The position numbers and the translations under genes were made by a program. DNA of 64,000 bases from Bretschneidera sinensis (taxonomy: Eukaryota > Streptophyta > Magnoliopsida > Brassicales > Akaniaceae), in the NCBI GenBank assembly GCA_023935145.1, contig CM043700.1:98870400-98934399 (forward strand). Direction: 5' to 3'. Under the pieces are notes generated by a model. The model was not told the origin of the DNA and did not search any database. It saw only the letters and a list, made by a program, of their open reading frames with translations. Position 1 is the stretch's first letter, and every line of letters begins with the position of its first letter. Positions 1 to 10,755 of this stretch are shown piece after piece.

Positions 1-289
1 GTAGAGTGCTTTTGTAATAGTTCTATCATTTTCTTTCTTCTCTTCTTGGTTCTTTAAGAACTTGAGTTTCTTGGAGAGGGTTGCTGTATTTGTAAAGAAC
101 CATTGATTTAGTGCAGAGAGTTCAGAGGAACTCATGGGAACGTAGGCTATTGCCGAACCTCAATAACAATTGCTGTGTCCTTTCCTTTCTTTGATTTATG
201 TTTTTGTTTCCAATTCATCTTTACAAGTCATTCTAGACTTGGGTGTTTGGAAGATCACTACCTGGGCATCTCTAAGGTGATTTCCAATA
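1..289 (+). repeat. 5' LTR of A1 (3' portion only)
   Basis: This matches 5220-5508 base for base without gaps. It holds the R/U5 part, including the transcript-leader word 'ggaacgtaggctattgcc' typical of plant Copia LTRs. It ends in 'tttccaata', where the other family copies end in 'ttccaaca', so the terminal CA has mutated. The primer binding site follows one base later. Confidence 0.9.
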
Positions 290-290
290 G

Positions 291-302
291 TGGTATCAGA
301 GT
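291..302 (+). other. Primer binding site of A1 (initiator Met tRNA)
   Basis: The sequence 'tggtatcagagt' lies one base after the LTR end. The canonical plant initiator-Met-tRNA primer site reads TGGTATCAGAGC, so there is one mismatch here. The inverted copies show the complement 'gctctgatacca' at the matching place (6811 and 26445). Confidence 0.9.
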
Positions 303-543
303 CAGATGAGCTTTGGACAGTGGGTATCGAAGCTGGAACAGAAGGTGACAAAGTCAAGACTCCAAGAATCAAAGATCAACTTCTTGGGTGATTCAATAAC
401 GGAGTAAAGATCAAGATCAGATCGTGTTCTTGAGGGTGATTCAAGAACGGTATTAAGATCAATCTTCGATCGTGTTCTTGAGGTTTAGAAGAATTTGAAA
501 AACAATTGTGGGTGCTGCATAAATCTGAGATTTTCTCCACAAG

Positions 544-1326
544 ATGGCTTCAAATTTCGTTGTTGAGAAGTTTGATGGAAAATGAGACTTTGCCCTTTGG
601 AAGCGGAAGATCAAGGTTGTTCTTATGTAACAGAAGGTGGACTTGGCTATTGGAGAAGATGATGCTTTTCCAGCAAGTATCACGGAGGACCAACGGATTG
701 AGATGAAGAAGATGGCATACAACACCATTTTCTTATACATATCGGATAGTGTCACAAGAGAGTGCGGAGACTCGGAAGATCCAGCTGTCATATGGAAGAA
801 ACTAGATCAGTTGTTTCTTACCAAAACTCTCCCTAATAAAATTTATCTTCTTAAAAGAATCTTTGCTTTTAAAATGGATCATAACAATGAGTTGCAAGAT
901 AATCTTGATGTGTTTAACAAACTAGTTCAAGATTTGGCTAGTTGTAGTATAAAGTTCCTAGATGAACAATTGGATGTTATTTTGTTAAATTCTCCTCCTG
1001 AGTGTTTTGAAAGTTTAATCAATGCAATTGAATATAGAAGAGATACACTAACCAAGGAAATCATGATTAATGCTCTAAGGGCTCATGATTTCAAAGCAAA
1101 GATAAGGGAAGCATCAAGTGGAGAAGGGCTGTTCGTTAGAGGAAGGCCAACAACTCGGAATGGCAGTAGTATTTATGGAAACTACCGGGAGAAATCAAGA
1201 GGTAGAGGGCAGAGCTATGGGAGATTGCATTCCAAATTGAAGTTTGGAGGGAAACAATGCTTCTTCTGCAATAAGGAGGGTCACTTCAAGAAAGATTGCA
1301 AGAAGAAGATGTGGGATGAGAGATGA
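544..1326 (+). pseudogene. A1 gag (Copia capsid/nucleocapsid), broken
   Basis: Gag would form the virus-like particle and bind element RNA. I place the start at ATG 544 (MASNF), which all three family copies share (6582 and 26251 on the - strand). The capsid-like part covers roughly the first 180 codons. A CCHC zinc knuckle, CFFCNKEGHFKKDC, lies at 1258-1299 and ends the nucleocapsid. Stops interrupt the frame at 583-585, 628-630 and 1324-1326; A3 has sense codons at the first two sites. After the third stop the same frame continues into protease, so the ancestral element made one gag-pol polyprotein. Confidence 0.88.
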
Positions 1327-2700
1327 GGAAGCCATACCAAGAATGGAGAGGCTTTGGTTGCCAAGGGAGAACAACAAGATGATGTTCTTGTTGTGTGCTC
1401 AAATGTGAGCAGGAGGAAAGGCAGCGAGAAATGGATCTTGGATACCATGTGCATTTATCACATGTGCCCTCACAAGGATTGGTTCAAAAATTTCAAGGAA
1501 ATCAATGATGGAAGGGTTTTCTTGGGGAATGACACTTTTTGCAAAGTGAGGGGAATAGGAGACATCAAATTGAGGATGCTTGATGGAGTCATAAGGCTAC
1601 TGCGGAATGTGAGGTGTTTTTCAGATTTAAAGAGGAATTTGATCTCATTGGGGCAGCTGGATTCCATGGGGTATTCATACAAAGCAAAGGGAGGAAAGAT
1701 CAAGGTGACTAAGGGATCTTTGATAGTGATCAAAGCAGCAATAAAAGATGGACTTTATGAGATGATCGGAGAGATAGAAATCAAGGATCAAGCAACAAGC
1801 TTGATGGCTGAGATGGATAAGGCAGCCCTTTGGCACACTCGCTTGGGACATATGAGCGAAAATGGCCTGCAAGTTCTCAGCAAGAATGGTCTACTTGATG
1901 GTGACAAAGTAAAGAAATTGGATTTCTGCGAGTGTTGTGTTCTTGGGAAGCAACACCGGGTCAGTTTCAACACCGGAGTGCACAAGTCTAAGGGCATTCT
2001 TGACTACATTCATTCAGACCTTTGGGGATCAGCAAGAACACCAACACAGGGAGGTAACTTTTACTTTCTATCTTTAATTGATGATTATTCAAGAAACTTT
2101 TGGGTTTATTTGCTTAAAAATAAATCAGATGCTTTGAATAAATTTGTGGTGTGGAAAAAGTTGCTGGAGACTCAAACGGGTAGGGTAGTTAAGGCTTTAC
2201 GAACCGATAATGGCTTAGAATTTTGCAATAAGGATTTTGATAAATTCCGTGAGTTAAATGGCATTCTAAGACATAGAACGGTTGTAAAAACACCTCAACA
2301 AAATGGAGTTGCTGAGAGGAATAATAGAACCCTTATGGAAAAGGTTAGGTGCATGTTAATTGGGTCTGGTTTACCAAAATATTTTTGGGGGGAAGCTGTG
2401 TCTACTGCTGCATACGTGGTAAATAGATCACCCTTTAGAGCTTTAGAGCTCAAGACTCCCATGGAGATGTGAAGTGGGAAACCCCCTAAGTTGAGCAACC
2501 TTAGAACTTTTGGGTGTGCTGCATTTACACATCAAAAGGATGATAAACTTAACCCAAGGTCTAGAAAATGTGTATTTTTAGGGTAAGGTGATGGGGTTAA
2601 GGGGTATAGGTTGTGGTCCTTAGAACCAAAAGGAATGAAACTCATAATAAGTAGGGATGTTATTTTTAATGAATTATTATTTCCCTATTTGGAGAAAACT
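1327..2700 (+). pseudogene. A1 protease and integrase region of pol, broken
   Basis: The frame is open from 1354 to the stop at 2470-2472. The protease site reads LDTM at 1438-1449; the catalytic D-T-G has lost its glycine, whereas A3 keeps DTG and A2 has DSG. The integrase zinc-binding H-H-C-C runs from His 1834 and His 1849 to Cys 1927 and Cys 1933. The catalytic D-D-E residues are at 2017, 2206 and 2314 (motifs RTDNG and NGVAERNN). The stop at 2470 is TGG changed to TGA relative to A3. A further stop lies near 2584. The core catalytic residues survive although the polyprotein does not. Confidence 0.88.
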
Positions 2701-4561
2701 AACCCTGCAGGGGCTAGTGAGCAAACCAGTCCGAAATTTGTGGAGCATCGCATCAAGGAAAATTCAATTCAGGTAGAGCAAGGAAGACAAGAGGGTTTGG
2801 ACCAGGTAGAGCCCATTAATGAAGGCCATGCTCAGGATACTCAAGAGGAGGCTGAACTAGAAGAGGTTGATGTAGCAAGTCAGAATGACTACTAGCTCAC
2901 AAGGGACCGAGAAAGGAGGGTGGTCAGACCATCTTTGAGATATGGGTTTGCAGATGCTAATGTAGCAGCTTCTTGGATAGAATGAGAGGTTACACCAGAA
3001 ACTTACATGGATGCCATGGACTGTAAGGAGTCGCCAAAGTGGCAGCTAGCTATGGAGAAAAAAATAGATTCTTTGAGGAAAAACAACACTTGGGAATTGG
3101 TGCCCAAACCAGAAAAATAGAGAGTTGTGGATTTTAGGTGGATCTACAAGATCAAAGAAGGAAACACTCCAAGGGATGAAGTTGGTATAGAGCTAGGCTG
3201 GTGGCGAAGGGGTTCACATAAAGAGAAGGTATAGATTTCATCGAAATATTCTCACCAGTTGTGAAATACAAGACGATACGAATAATATTGGCAATGGTGG
3301 TCCAATTCAATTGGGAAATCGAGCAAATGGATGTGAAGATAGCGTTCTTACATGGAGGGCTTGATGAGACCATCTACATGAGGTAGCCCGAAGGCTATGA
3401 GGAAGAAAGGTAGGGAGAGTTGGTGTGCCAATTGAAGAAATCTCTCTATGGCCTGAAGCAATCACCTCGGTAATGGAGTAAGAGGTTTGATTCCTTTGTA
3501 ACTAGCTTGGGTTTTATGAGGAGCTGCTATAATTGGTGCTTGTACTATAAGGGGCACAAGGTGGAGGAAGTGGTGATCATCCTCATCTATGTCGATGATA
3601 TGCTGTTGGTTGGGAACAACAGGGAGAGGATAGAAGAATTGAAGTCACAACTCGATTCGGAGTTTGAGATGAAGGATCTTGGCCATACACAGAAGATCCT
3701 TGGGATGAATATAATCCGGGAAAGGGAGAGAAACAGATTGAAGATTTCTCAGACTTTCTACATAGAGAAGATGATATCTAAGTTCTTTATGGAAGATAGC
3801 AAACCAGTTAAGGTTCCTCTTGCTGGTCATTTCAAGTTCTCCAGCGATCAATGTTCGAGATTAGAGGCAGAGAAGAAGGAAATGGAAAAGGTCCTTTACT
3901 CTAGTGCGGTTGGTTCAGTTATGTTCACCATGGTAAGCATTAAACCTGATATTGCTCATGCAATAAGTGTCCTCAGTAGGTTTATGAGTAATCCCAGAAA
4001 GGAGCATTGGCTTGGGATGAATTAGTTACTAAGGTACTTGAAGGGAAGCCCATAAGTAGGGCTGATTTATGAGAAGAGGGGTAAGTCCATCTGTTTTTGA
4101 GGATTATGCGGATTCGGACTGTGGAGCAGACCGGGATAAAAGAAGATCGATTACTTTTTACTTCTTTAACTTAAATGGATGTTTTATAAGTTGGAAGGCT
4201 CAGTTGCAGCCTATGGTAGCACTCTCAACAACTGAGGCTGAGTACATAGCGGTAACGGAAGCCATTAAGGAGGCTACGTGGTGCAAAAGGGTTGTTGGAA
4301 GAGTTGAAGGTCCTGAAAGAGCAGGTGGTGGTGTACTCGGATAGTCAAAGTGTATTGCACTTGTGTAAGAATCCGGTGTTCCATGAGAGGATAAAGCACA
4401 TGGATGTTCGGTATCATTTCATTCGGGAAAATGTTACAGAAGGATGCATTCATGTGGACAAGGTAGCCACGGAGGAAAATTCTGCAGATTTAGGCACCAA
4501 GGTTCTACCTCTAAGTAAGTTCAATCATTGCCTTAGACTACTTAGGATTGGAGTCGGTTGA
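2701..4561 (+). pseudogene. A1 reverse transcriptase and RNase H region of pol, broken
   Basis: The RT fingers/palm region begins near 3000, and the catalytic motif YVDD is at 3588-3599. RNase H keeps its acidic residues: Asp in YADSD (4111), Glu in TEAEY (4240) and Asp in YSDSQ (4340). One base is missing near 3188 and one is gained near 4288, relative to A3. In-frame stops lie near 2893, 3118, 3219, 3384, 3409, 3472 and 4023, mostly TAG/TAA where A3 has CAG/CAA. The normal end is the TGA at 4559-4561. This segment would copy element RNA into DNA and remove the RNA strand, but as it stands it cannot be translated whole. Confidence 0.9.
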
Positions 4562-4630
4562 ATGATGACTCAAGATAAGTTTAGATCCTGAAGCTCTCTG
4601 CACAATGGGTTCGAGTTTAATCGCTTCGAC

Positions 4631-4642
4631 AAAGGTAGAAAT
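4631..4642 (+). other. Polypurine tract of A1 (candidate)
   Basis: The purine-rich 'aaaggtagaaat' lies directly before the 3' LTR start (tgttag at 4643). This is the expected place for the plus-strand primer. It is not a perfect purine run. Confidence 0.6.
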
Positions 4643-5508
4643 TGTTAGAGTTTTGTCCAAGGATTAAACAAAGTGAAGATTTAGCAAGTTAGCACCAGGT
4701 CAAGCCGCGGCCTAGCTCTTTCCAGGCCACGGCGCCTAGTATGGAGGAGGTTCAACACCAGTTATGTGCCGCGGCTCAGACTCCTCCAGGTCGTGGCGCC
4801 CAGAAAGGTGAGAAGTGGAGAGGTGTTTAGCCCTGCTCCAGGCTGCGACATGCCCTGTTTTAGGCCGCGGCCTGAAGGCACACTGATGCCTTTTGGTTCA
4901 GCCTTTTGTTAAGTGCGTGAAACATGTTCAAAACGCACATGATCACTTAGAATTGATTGAGGGCTAAGGTTGATTGGTCCTTAAGATCTAAGGGTGGATA
5001 TTGATCCTCAAGATGGGTCAAGAAGTTGTTGCACTATATAAAGGGTCACCTAGCTTCAATCACAACACAACATACACACATTGTGACATACAAGTGATCA
5101 TCATATAAGAGAGTTAAAGTGCAAGTATAAGAGTGCAAAGACATAAAACACATGAGAGGCACTAGAATAGATCTCAAAAGAAAAGCTGGTTGTAAAGAGA
5201 GAAGTAGTATAGATTGTGGGTAAAGTGCTTTTGTAATAGTTCTATCACTTTCTTTCTTCTCTTCTTGGTTCTTTAAGAACCTAAGTTTCTTGGAGAGGGT
5301 TTCTGTATTTGTAAAAAAACATTGATTTTGCGTAGAGAGTTCAAAGGAACTCAGGGGGATGTAGGCTATTACCGAACCTTGATAACAATTACTGTATCAT
5401 TTCCTTTCTTTGATTTCTGTTTCTGTTTTCGATTCATCTTTACAAGTCATTCTAGACTTGGGTGTTTGGAAGATCATCACCTGGGCATCTCCAACGTGAT
5501 TTCCAATA
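4643..5508 (+). repeat. 3' LTR of A1
   Basis: This 866-bp LTR starts with 'tgttagagttttgtcc' and ends with 'ttccaata'. The upstream U3 part (4690-4890) has GC-rich blocks built round 'ggccgcggc' and 'ggcgcc', unlike the AT-rich surroundings. A TATA box lies at 5034. The next base, 5509, is already inside an inverted copy of the same family. Confidence 0.92.
5034..5043 (+). promoter_or_regulatory. TATA box in the A1 3' LTR
   Basis: The sequence 'ctatataaag' is about 470 bp before the LTR end and is conserved in A3 (26924-26934, - strand, 'ctatataaag'). It is the likely core promoter of the element; the copy in the 3' LTR would fire outward. Confidence 0.65.
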
Positions 5509-6582
5509 GATACCTCACATTCCGCAGCAGTCTTGTGACTCCATCAAACATCTTCAATTGGATATCTCCTATCCCCTCACTTGGCAAGAAGTATCATTCC
5601 CCAAGAAAACCTTTCCATCATTGGTTTCCTTGAAATTCTTGAACCAATCCCTGTAAGGGCACATGTAATAAGTGCACCCAGAATCCAGGATCCATTTCTC
5701 GCTGCCTTACCTCCTGCTCACATTTGAGCACACAACAAGAACATCATCATGCTGTTCTCCCTTAGTAACCGAAGCCTCTCCATTGTTGGTATAGTTTTTT
5801 CCTCTCTCATCCCACAACTTCTTCTTGCAATCTTTCTTGAAATGACCCTCCTTATTGCAGTAGGAGCATTTCTTTCCTCTAAATCTTGGTTTGGAGTGCT
5901 CTTTCCCATGGCTCTGCCCTCTACCCTTTGATTTCTTCTGGTAGTTGCCATGGATGCTACTGCCATTCCGAGTTGCTGGCCTTCCTCTAACGAACAGCTC
6001 TTCTCCACTTGATGCTTCCCTCATCTTGGCTTTGAAATCATGAGCCCTTATAGCATTGATCACAATATCCTTGGTTAATGTATCTCTTCCATATTCAATA
6101 GTATTAATCAAACTTTCAAAATAATCAGGAAGAGAATTCAATAACATAACAGCCAATTGTTCATCCGGGAACATTATACTACAACTAGCCAAATCTTGAA
6201 CTAGTTTATTAAACATATCAAGATTATCTTGCAACTATTTATTAGGATCCATTTTAAAAGCAAAGATTCGTTTAAGAAGATAAATCTTATTAGGGAGAGT
6301 TTTGGTAAGAAACAACTCATCTAGTTTCTTCCATATGATAGCTGGTTCTTCCGAGTCTCTGCACTCCCTTGTGACACTATCCGACATGTGTAGAAAGATG
6401 GTGCTATACGTCATCTTCTTTATCTCATTCCGCTGGACCTCTGTGATACTTGCTGGAAAAGTGTCATCTTCTCCAATAACCAAGTCCACCTTTTGTTGCA
6501 TAAGAACAACCTTAATCTTCCGCTTCCAAAGGGCAAAGTCTCCCTTTCCATCAAACTTCTCAACAATGAAATTTGAACCCAT
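5509..6582 (-). pseudogene. A2 gag and start of protease, broken
   Basis: The start is ATG 6582 (MGSNF). The gag frame is open except for a stop near 6235, where the other copies have a Glu or sense codon. The zinc knuckle CSYCNKEGHFKKDC is intact. A stop follows the SRR motif near 5710, just before the protease. The protease site reads LDSGCTYYM, so its D-S-G is intact. A one-base deletion relative to A1 occurs near 5570. This is the least damaged gag of the three copies, although pol is cut off at 5509. Confidence 0.87.
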
Positions 6583-6810
6583 CTTGCAGAGAAAATCCCA
6601 AGATTTATGCAGCACCCACAATTGCTTTCCAACTTCTAAATCTCAAGAACACGATCAAATCTTGATCACAGCACCGTTTTTGAATCACCCTCAAGAACCC
6701 GATCAGATCTTGATCTCTACTCCATTCTTGAATCACTCAAGAAGTCTCATTTGATTCTTGGAGTCTTGCTCCGATACCTTCTGTTCCAGCTCCGGTACCC
6801 ACTCACCAAA

Positions 6811-7105
6811 GCTCTGATACCACTGTTGGATATCACTTAAAGATGCCCAGGTGGTGATCTTCCAAACACCCAAGTTTAGAATAACTTGTCATGCACAGAA
6901 ACAAACCAATCAAAGAAAAAGAACACAAACAATTATTATCGAGGTTTGACAATGTGCCTACGTTCTTGTGAGCTTCTCTGAGCTCTCTGCACTAAATCAA
7001 TGGAGTTCTTACAATTATAGCAACACCTCTTCAAGAATCCTCTTGTTCTTGAAGAATGAAAGATATAGATGAATGAGAATAAAAGAATCGGGAAGGTAAC
7101 TGGTC
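6811..7105 (-). repeat. A2 primer site and partial 5' LTR
   Basis: The complement of the initiator-Met primer site, 'gctctgatacca', is at 6811-6822. The LTR follows from 6824 ('tgttgga') and keeps recognisable R/U5 words such as 'gatgcccaggtggtgatc'. Similarity to A1 and A3 weakens after about 7000 and is lost by about 7105, so roughly two thirds of the LTR is missing. Confidence 0.82.
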
Positions 7106-7109
7106 TAAG

Positions 7110-7886
7110 ATAAACATGTTGACATGTGGGAAGACGTTTCCAATAATAATAACATTTAAATTCATGCATTATATTTGCTTAAATTTTGATTGTTATTATC
7201 TGAGATGCTAAAGTGCTATTTATGATTGTAAATTTATTAATAGATGAATGAGTCATATGGAGAGACAATTATGCTGAGAAGAAATATGGAAATATGAAAT
7301 GATGAGAATTATCTGGGTGACTAATTGTATGTTGTGAATCTCATAATGAGGTAATTATGAGATAGAATTGATAATCTCAAGATGATGATTAACTATATGA
7401 GAAGAAGAGATTTATAAAGGATGGGGATTTGATATGAGAAGTGATAATAGAATGTTATTATCAAAATATATGAGATATAGATAAATGAATATTGGAAGAC
7501 TAATTATACAAATTGAATACTTCTAGTAAGTTTAATTAACTGAGCTTGTAAAGCTCACTCCTCATTGTACAATGATTTCAGGTAGCATGCAGGACAGATA
7601 GTTTGGTGAGCTGACATACTGACAGAGTCATTATCTGTAAGTCACGTGGTCCACATCCTCAGACTAATGGAAAGAAGTTTTTTTTTTGTAAATATTCATG
7701 CATATTATGTTGTATAAAATGTTTAAGTTGAGATCTGAATGATGTATTTCCCCTGTTGAGGGTTGAGGAATGATGTAAATAATTGCAGTTGCTATATTTT
7801 TATTGTTGCATATATGTGTCATGCTGGGATTTTCAAAATGTGACAACACCGTCTCGGGGGTGGCTAACCAGGGATAGGTCGTTACA
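7110..7886 (+). repeat. Partial Gypsy (chromovirus-like) LTR
   Basis: The block ends with 'ggtcgttaca' at 7877-7886, the kind of terminus that precedes primer sites in plant Tekay/Del-type Gypsy elements. It contains the word 'gagcttgtaaagctcactcc' near 7538, also common in such LTRs. The next base lies inside RNase H of Copia element B, so this LTR truncates B. No matching 5-bp duplication was found at the other side. Family assignment is from remembered LTR motifs and is tentative; no coding region supports it. Confidence 0.4.
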
Positions 7887-9590
7887 CATATACTCTGCTT
7901 CTGTAGATGAAAGGGCAACAACATTTTGCCTTTCGCTCATCCAACTCACTGCCCCACCAAACAGATTGAAAATATATCCGCTTGTAGAGCTCCTGCTATC
8001 AATGTCCTCTCCTCAGTCAACATCAACTGATCCTACAATATCAAGATTCTTCTTATCTCATATACCTCCATAACACAATGCAAACTCTGATGTGCCACGA
8101 AGATATCTAAGAACTCTCTTGATTGCAGTCTAATGCTCTTTCCCCGGATTAGACATATATCTACTCAAAACTTCCACTGCTTGGGCAATATCTAGCCTTG
8201 TACACACCATGGCATACATTAAGCTTCCAACCACACTAGCATAAGGTACGTGCGCCATCTCTTCAGCTTCTTCCTCCGTCTTCGGACATTGTTCTATAGA
8301 TAACTTGGTTCCCAAAGGCATGGGAGTCCCTATCGGCTTGCTGTCAGACATTTTGAATTTTTTCAACACTTCTTCAATATACTTCTTCTGACTTAGCCGT
8401 AATTTTTCGATTTTCACGATCCCTATTTATCTACATGCCCAAGATAAAGTTTTTTGGTCCTAGGTTTTTCATATCAAACTGTTTTGCTAACAATGCTTTC
8501 ACAATGCTAATCATCTTCTTGTTATTTCTAATCAACAACATTTCATCAACATACAAGGTTAAAATGACAAAATCAACCCCTAACCTTTTCACATCGACAC
8601 AGTGATCAGCATAGCTGCGAATGAACTCAAGCTGTATGGTATATGTATCAAACTTCTGGTACCACATCTGTGGTGACTACTTTAGTCCGTACAAAGACTT
8701 CTTTAATTTATAAACCAACTCTTCTTTGCTTTTCCTAAAAAATTTCATGTAAATTTCCTTCTTTAAGTTCCCATGAAAGGAAGCTGTCTTCACATCCAGT
8801 TGTTCAACCTCTAGATCATAAGCAGCTGCCATAAGTAAGACACATATGATAGATGTCAACTTTGCTACCAAGGAAAATATCTCATCATAGTCAATTCTTT
8901 CTATTTGTGAGTACCCCTTTGCAACCAGACGTGCCTTGTACTTTTATATTATTCCATTTGCATTTGTTTTCTTCTTGAAAATCTATTTGCACCCAATTAC
9001 CTTCTTATCTCTAGGCAATTTCACAAGGTTCTATGTTTCATTCTTGTCCAGTGCCTGCATGTCCTCTTTCATAGTATCCTCTCACAGATTTACATTATCC
9101 GAGGTCCTTGCCTCTTTCACTGTGCTAAGATCATCACCAGTAATATTTAAAGCATATAATGCACTACAAGCACTAGGGGAATACCTGATGGGTGGTCTCC
9201 TAACTCATGTGGATCGCCTTATAACAGGCGTGATCTCTACCTCCGAGCCAGCATCTGAATCCTCATCCCTTACATCAGAAACATGAATATCGTGCTCAGA
9301 CCCAACTGACTCAAAATATGAAGTATCCGACGCAGTCTGTGGGGTAGTCTTCCGTTCTTTATCTCCCTAGCTAAGATCAATCTGAACCTACTTTGGTTGT
9401 TCTGGTATATCTTGGACAGCCGCCACATTCCTTTTCGTTTCCTTGAACACAACATCTGTGTTGTAAACTATACTCTTGTTTTATGGATTCCATAACTTGT
9501 ACCCCTTAACCCATCCTCATAACTAATGAAAATGCACTTCGCTGATTTGCTATCAAGTTTGTTCCTCTTTTCTTTTGGCACATATATATA
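7887..9590 (-). pseudogene. B reverse transcriptase and truncated RNase H, broken
   Basis: The RT region begins near 8900. The catalytic motif reads YVDE at 8539-8553, so the second aspartate of YVDD is glutamate. Stops lie near 8430 and 8672 and just after the NPGKEH motif near 8130. The RT connection motif SDSKPIGTPM is clear. RNase H shows the Asp and the Glu of STEAEY, then is cut at 7887 with its last third absent. The linker between integrase and RT (about 9000-9590) is heavily eroded. Confidence 0.85.
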
Positions 9591-9591
9591 A

Positions 9592-10755
9592 GCATCACAC
9601 CCAAACATGAGTCAAACTCGGCTTCTTCCCGAATAGTGCCTCAAGCAGTGTCTGATCCTGTAAAGTTGATGTAGGCGACTTGTTCGTCAGATAACATGTT
9701 GTAGCTGCCGCCTTTTCCCAGAACTCCGGCTCCAAGCCTGCACAACTCAACATACTCTTCGATTTCTCCATGAGTGATCGATTGAGTCTCTCGACCACCC
9801 CATTCTGTTGAGGTGTATATGGAGTTGTTTTCTGTCTTGCAATGCCCCTTGCCACACAAAATTTCTCAAACTTGTCTGAGCAAAATTCCCCTCAATTATC
9901 TGTCAGTACCTTTATCTTTCTTTCCATATGATTTTCTACTAATGCTTTAAACTCATGAAACTTATCAAATGCTTCAGCTTTACTCTTCATGAAGTAAATC
10001 CATGCATATCTTGAAAAATTATCATTGAAAGAGGCATAATACCTTAATTTTCCAAGAGATTGGACCAGAATTGGCCCAAACACATCATTATGTATTAAAT
10101 CCATAATACCCTTTGCCCTCGTGCCAGTGGACTTAAAACTCACACGGTTTCGTTTGCCATGTAGACAATGCTCACAGAAACCGAATCCCATGGAGCAATC
10201 TGGGACTCACTTCACCATATGCTTTGAAGGTAAATTAGATAGTCCATTTTCACCTTAAGCCCAAGCCTCTGATGCTACAACATAGAGGACGTCGCCTTAT
10301 CATCAGTCGCCTTCTCAGAGATAAAACCTCCACTACACTGACTTTGTATTGTACTTCCCAGCAGCTTGTACAACGTACCATACCGAACACCTCGTGCAAT
10401 TACTAACGATCCACGAGTCATCTTGCATGAATTTTTTTCATAGCTGAAATTCACTCCCCCATCTACCATCTTGCTGACTGACATCAGGTTCCTGCTGAAA
10501 CCTGGAATATGCATCACTCCTGGAAGTGTTCTGACTGTCTCATCTTTCATCCTTAACTTTACCTTCCCATAACCAATAATTTTCACCGGAGAGTTATCTC
10601 CCAATAAAATGTTTCCCCCATCAAAGGTTCCATACTCACGAAACTAGTCCCTATGAGGTGTCATGTGAAAGGATACTCTCGTGTCAATTATCTAAACACT
10701 CTGATTTGATTGAGCCAAACAAGATGCCATATTTAAGTCACCAGCATCATCATCA
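9592..10755 (-). pseudogene. B protease and integrase, broken
   Basis: The protease site near 10690 reads IIDTRVSFHM: the D-T-G glycine has become Arg and the preceding Trp codon is a stop. Integrase zinc-binding cysteines are in GFCEHCLHGK (10150-10190). The catalytic core runs through HNDVFGP and LTDN to QQNGVVERLNRSL near 9800, so the last acidic residue survives. Stops or frame changes separate 10275-10604, 9892-10191 and 9595-9855. Confidence 0.85.

Larger units (their letters stand above)
1..5508 (+). mobile_element. Copia LTR retrotransposon A1, degenerate, 5' LTR cut by the window edge
   Basis: The order gag, protease, integrase, reverse transcriptase, RNase H between LTRs defines a Ty1/copia element. 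Position 1 aligns with 5220 of the 3' LTR, so 577 bp of the 5' LTR lie outside the window. The comparable LTR stretches (1-289 and 5220-5508) align without gaps and differ at about 28 sites by my hand count, roughly 10 percent, so the insertion is old. Coding frames hold many stops and two clear single-base frameshifts (near 3188 and 4288); it could only move with help from another copy. It belongs to the same family as 5509-7105 and 21268-27290. The 3' LTR abuts an inverted copy of that family, which suggests insertion into it. Confidence 0.93.
5509..7105 (-). mobile_element. Copia element A2, inverted partial copy of family A
   Basis: Read on the - strand this is a 5' LTR piece, primer site, gag and the start of pol. 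It stops inside the protease region exactly at the end of A1's 3' LTR. The simplest reading is that A1 inserted into A2 in opposite orientation; the rest of A2's pol should then lie left of the window. The first five bases after A1 are 'gatac', the predicted target duplication. The right end fades into unrelated sequence near 7105, leaving under a third of its LTR. Confidence 0.88.
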
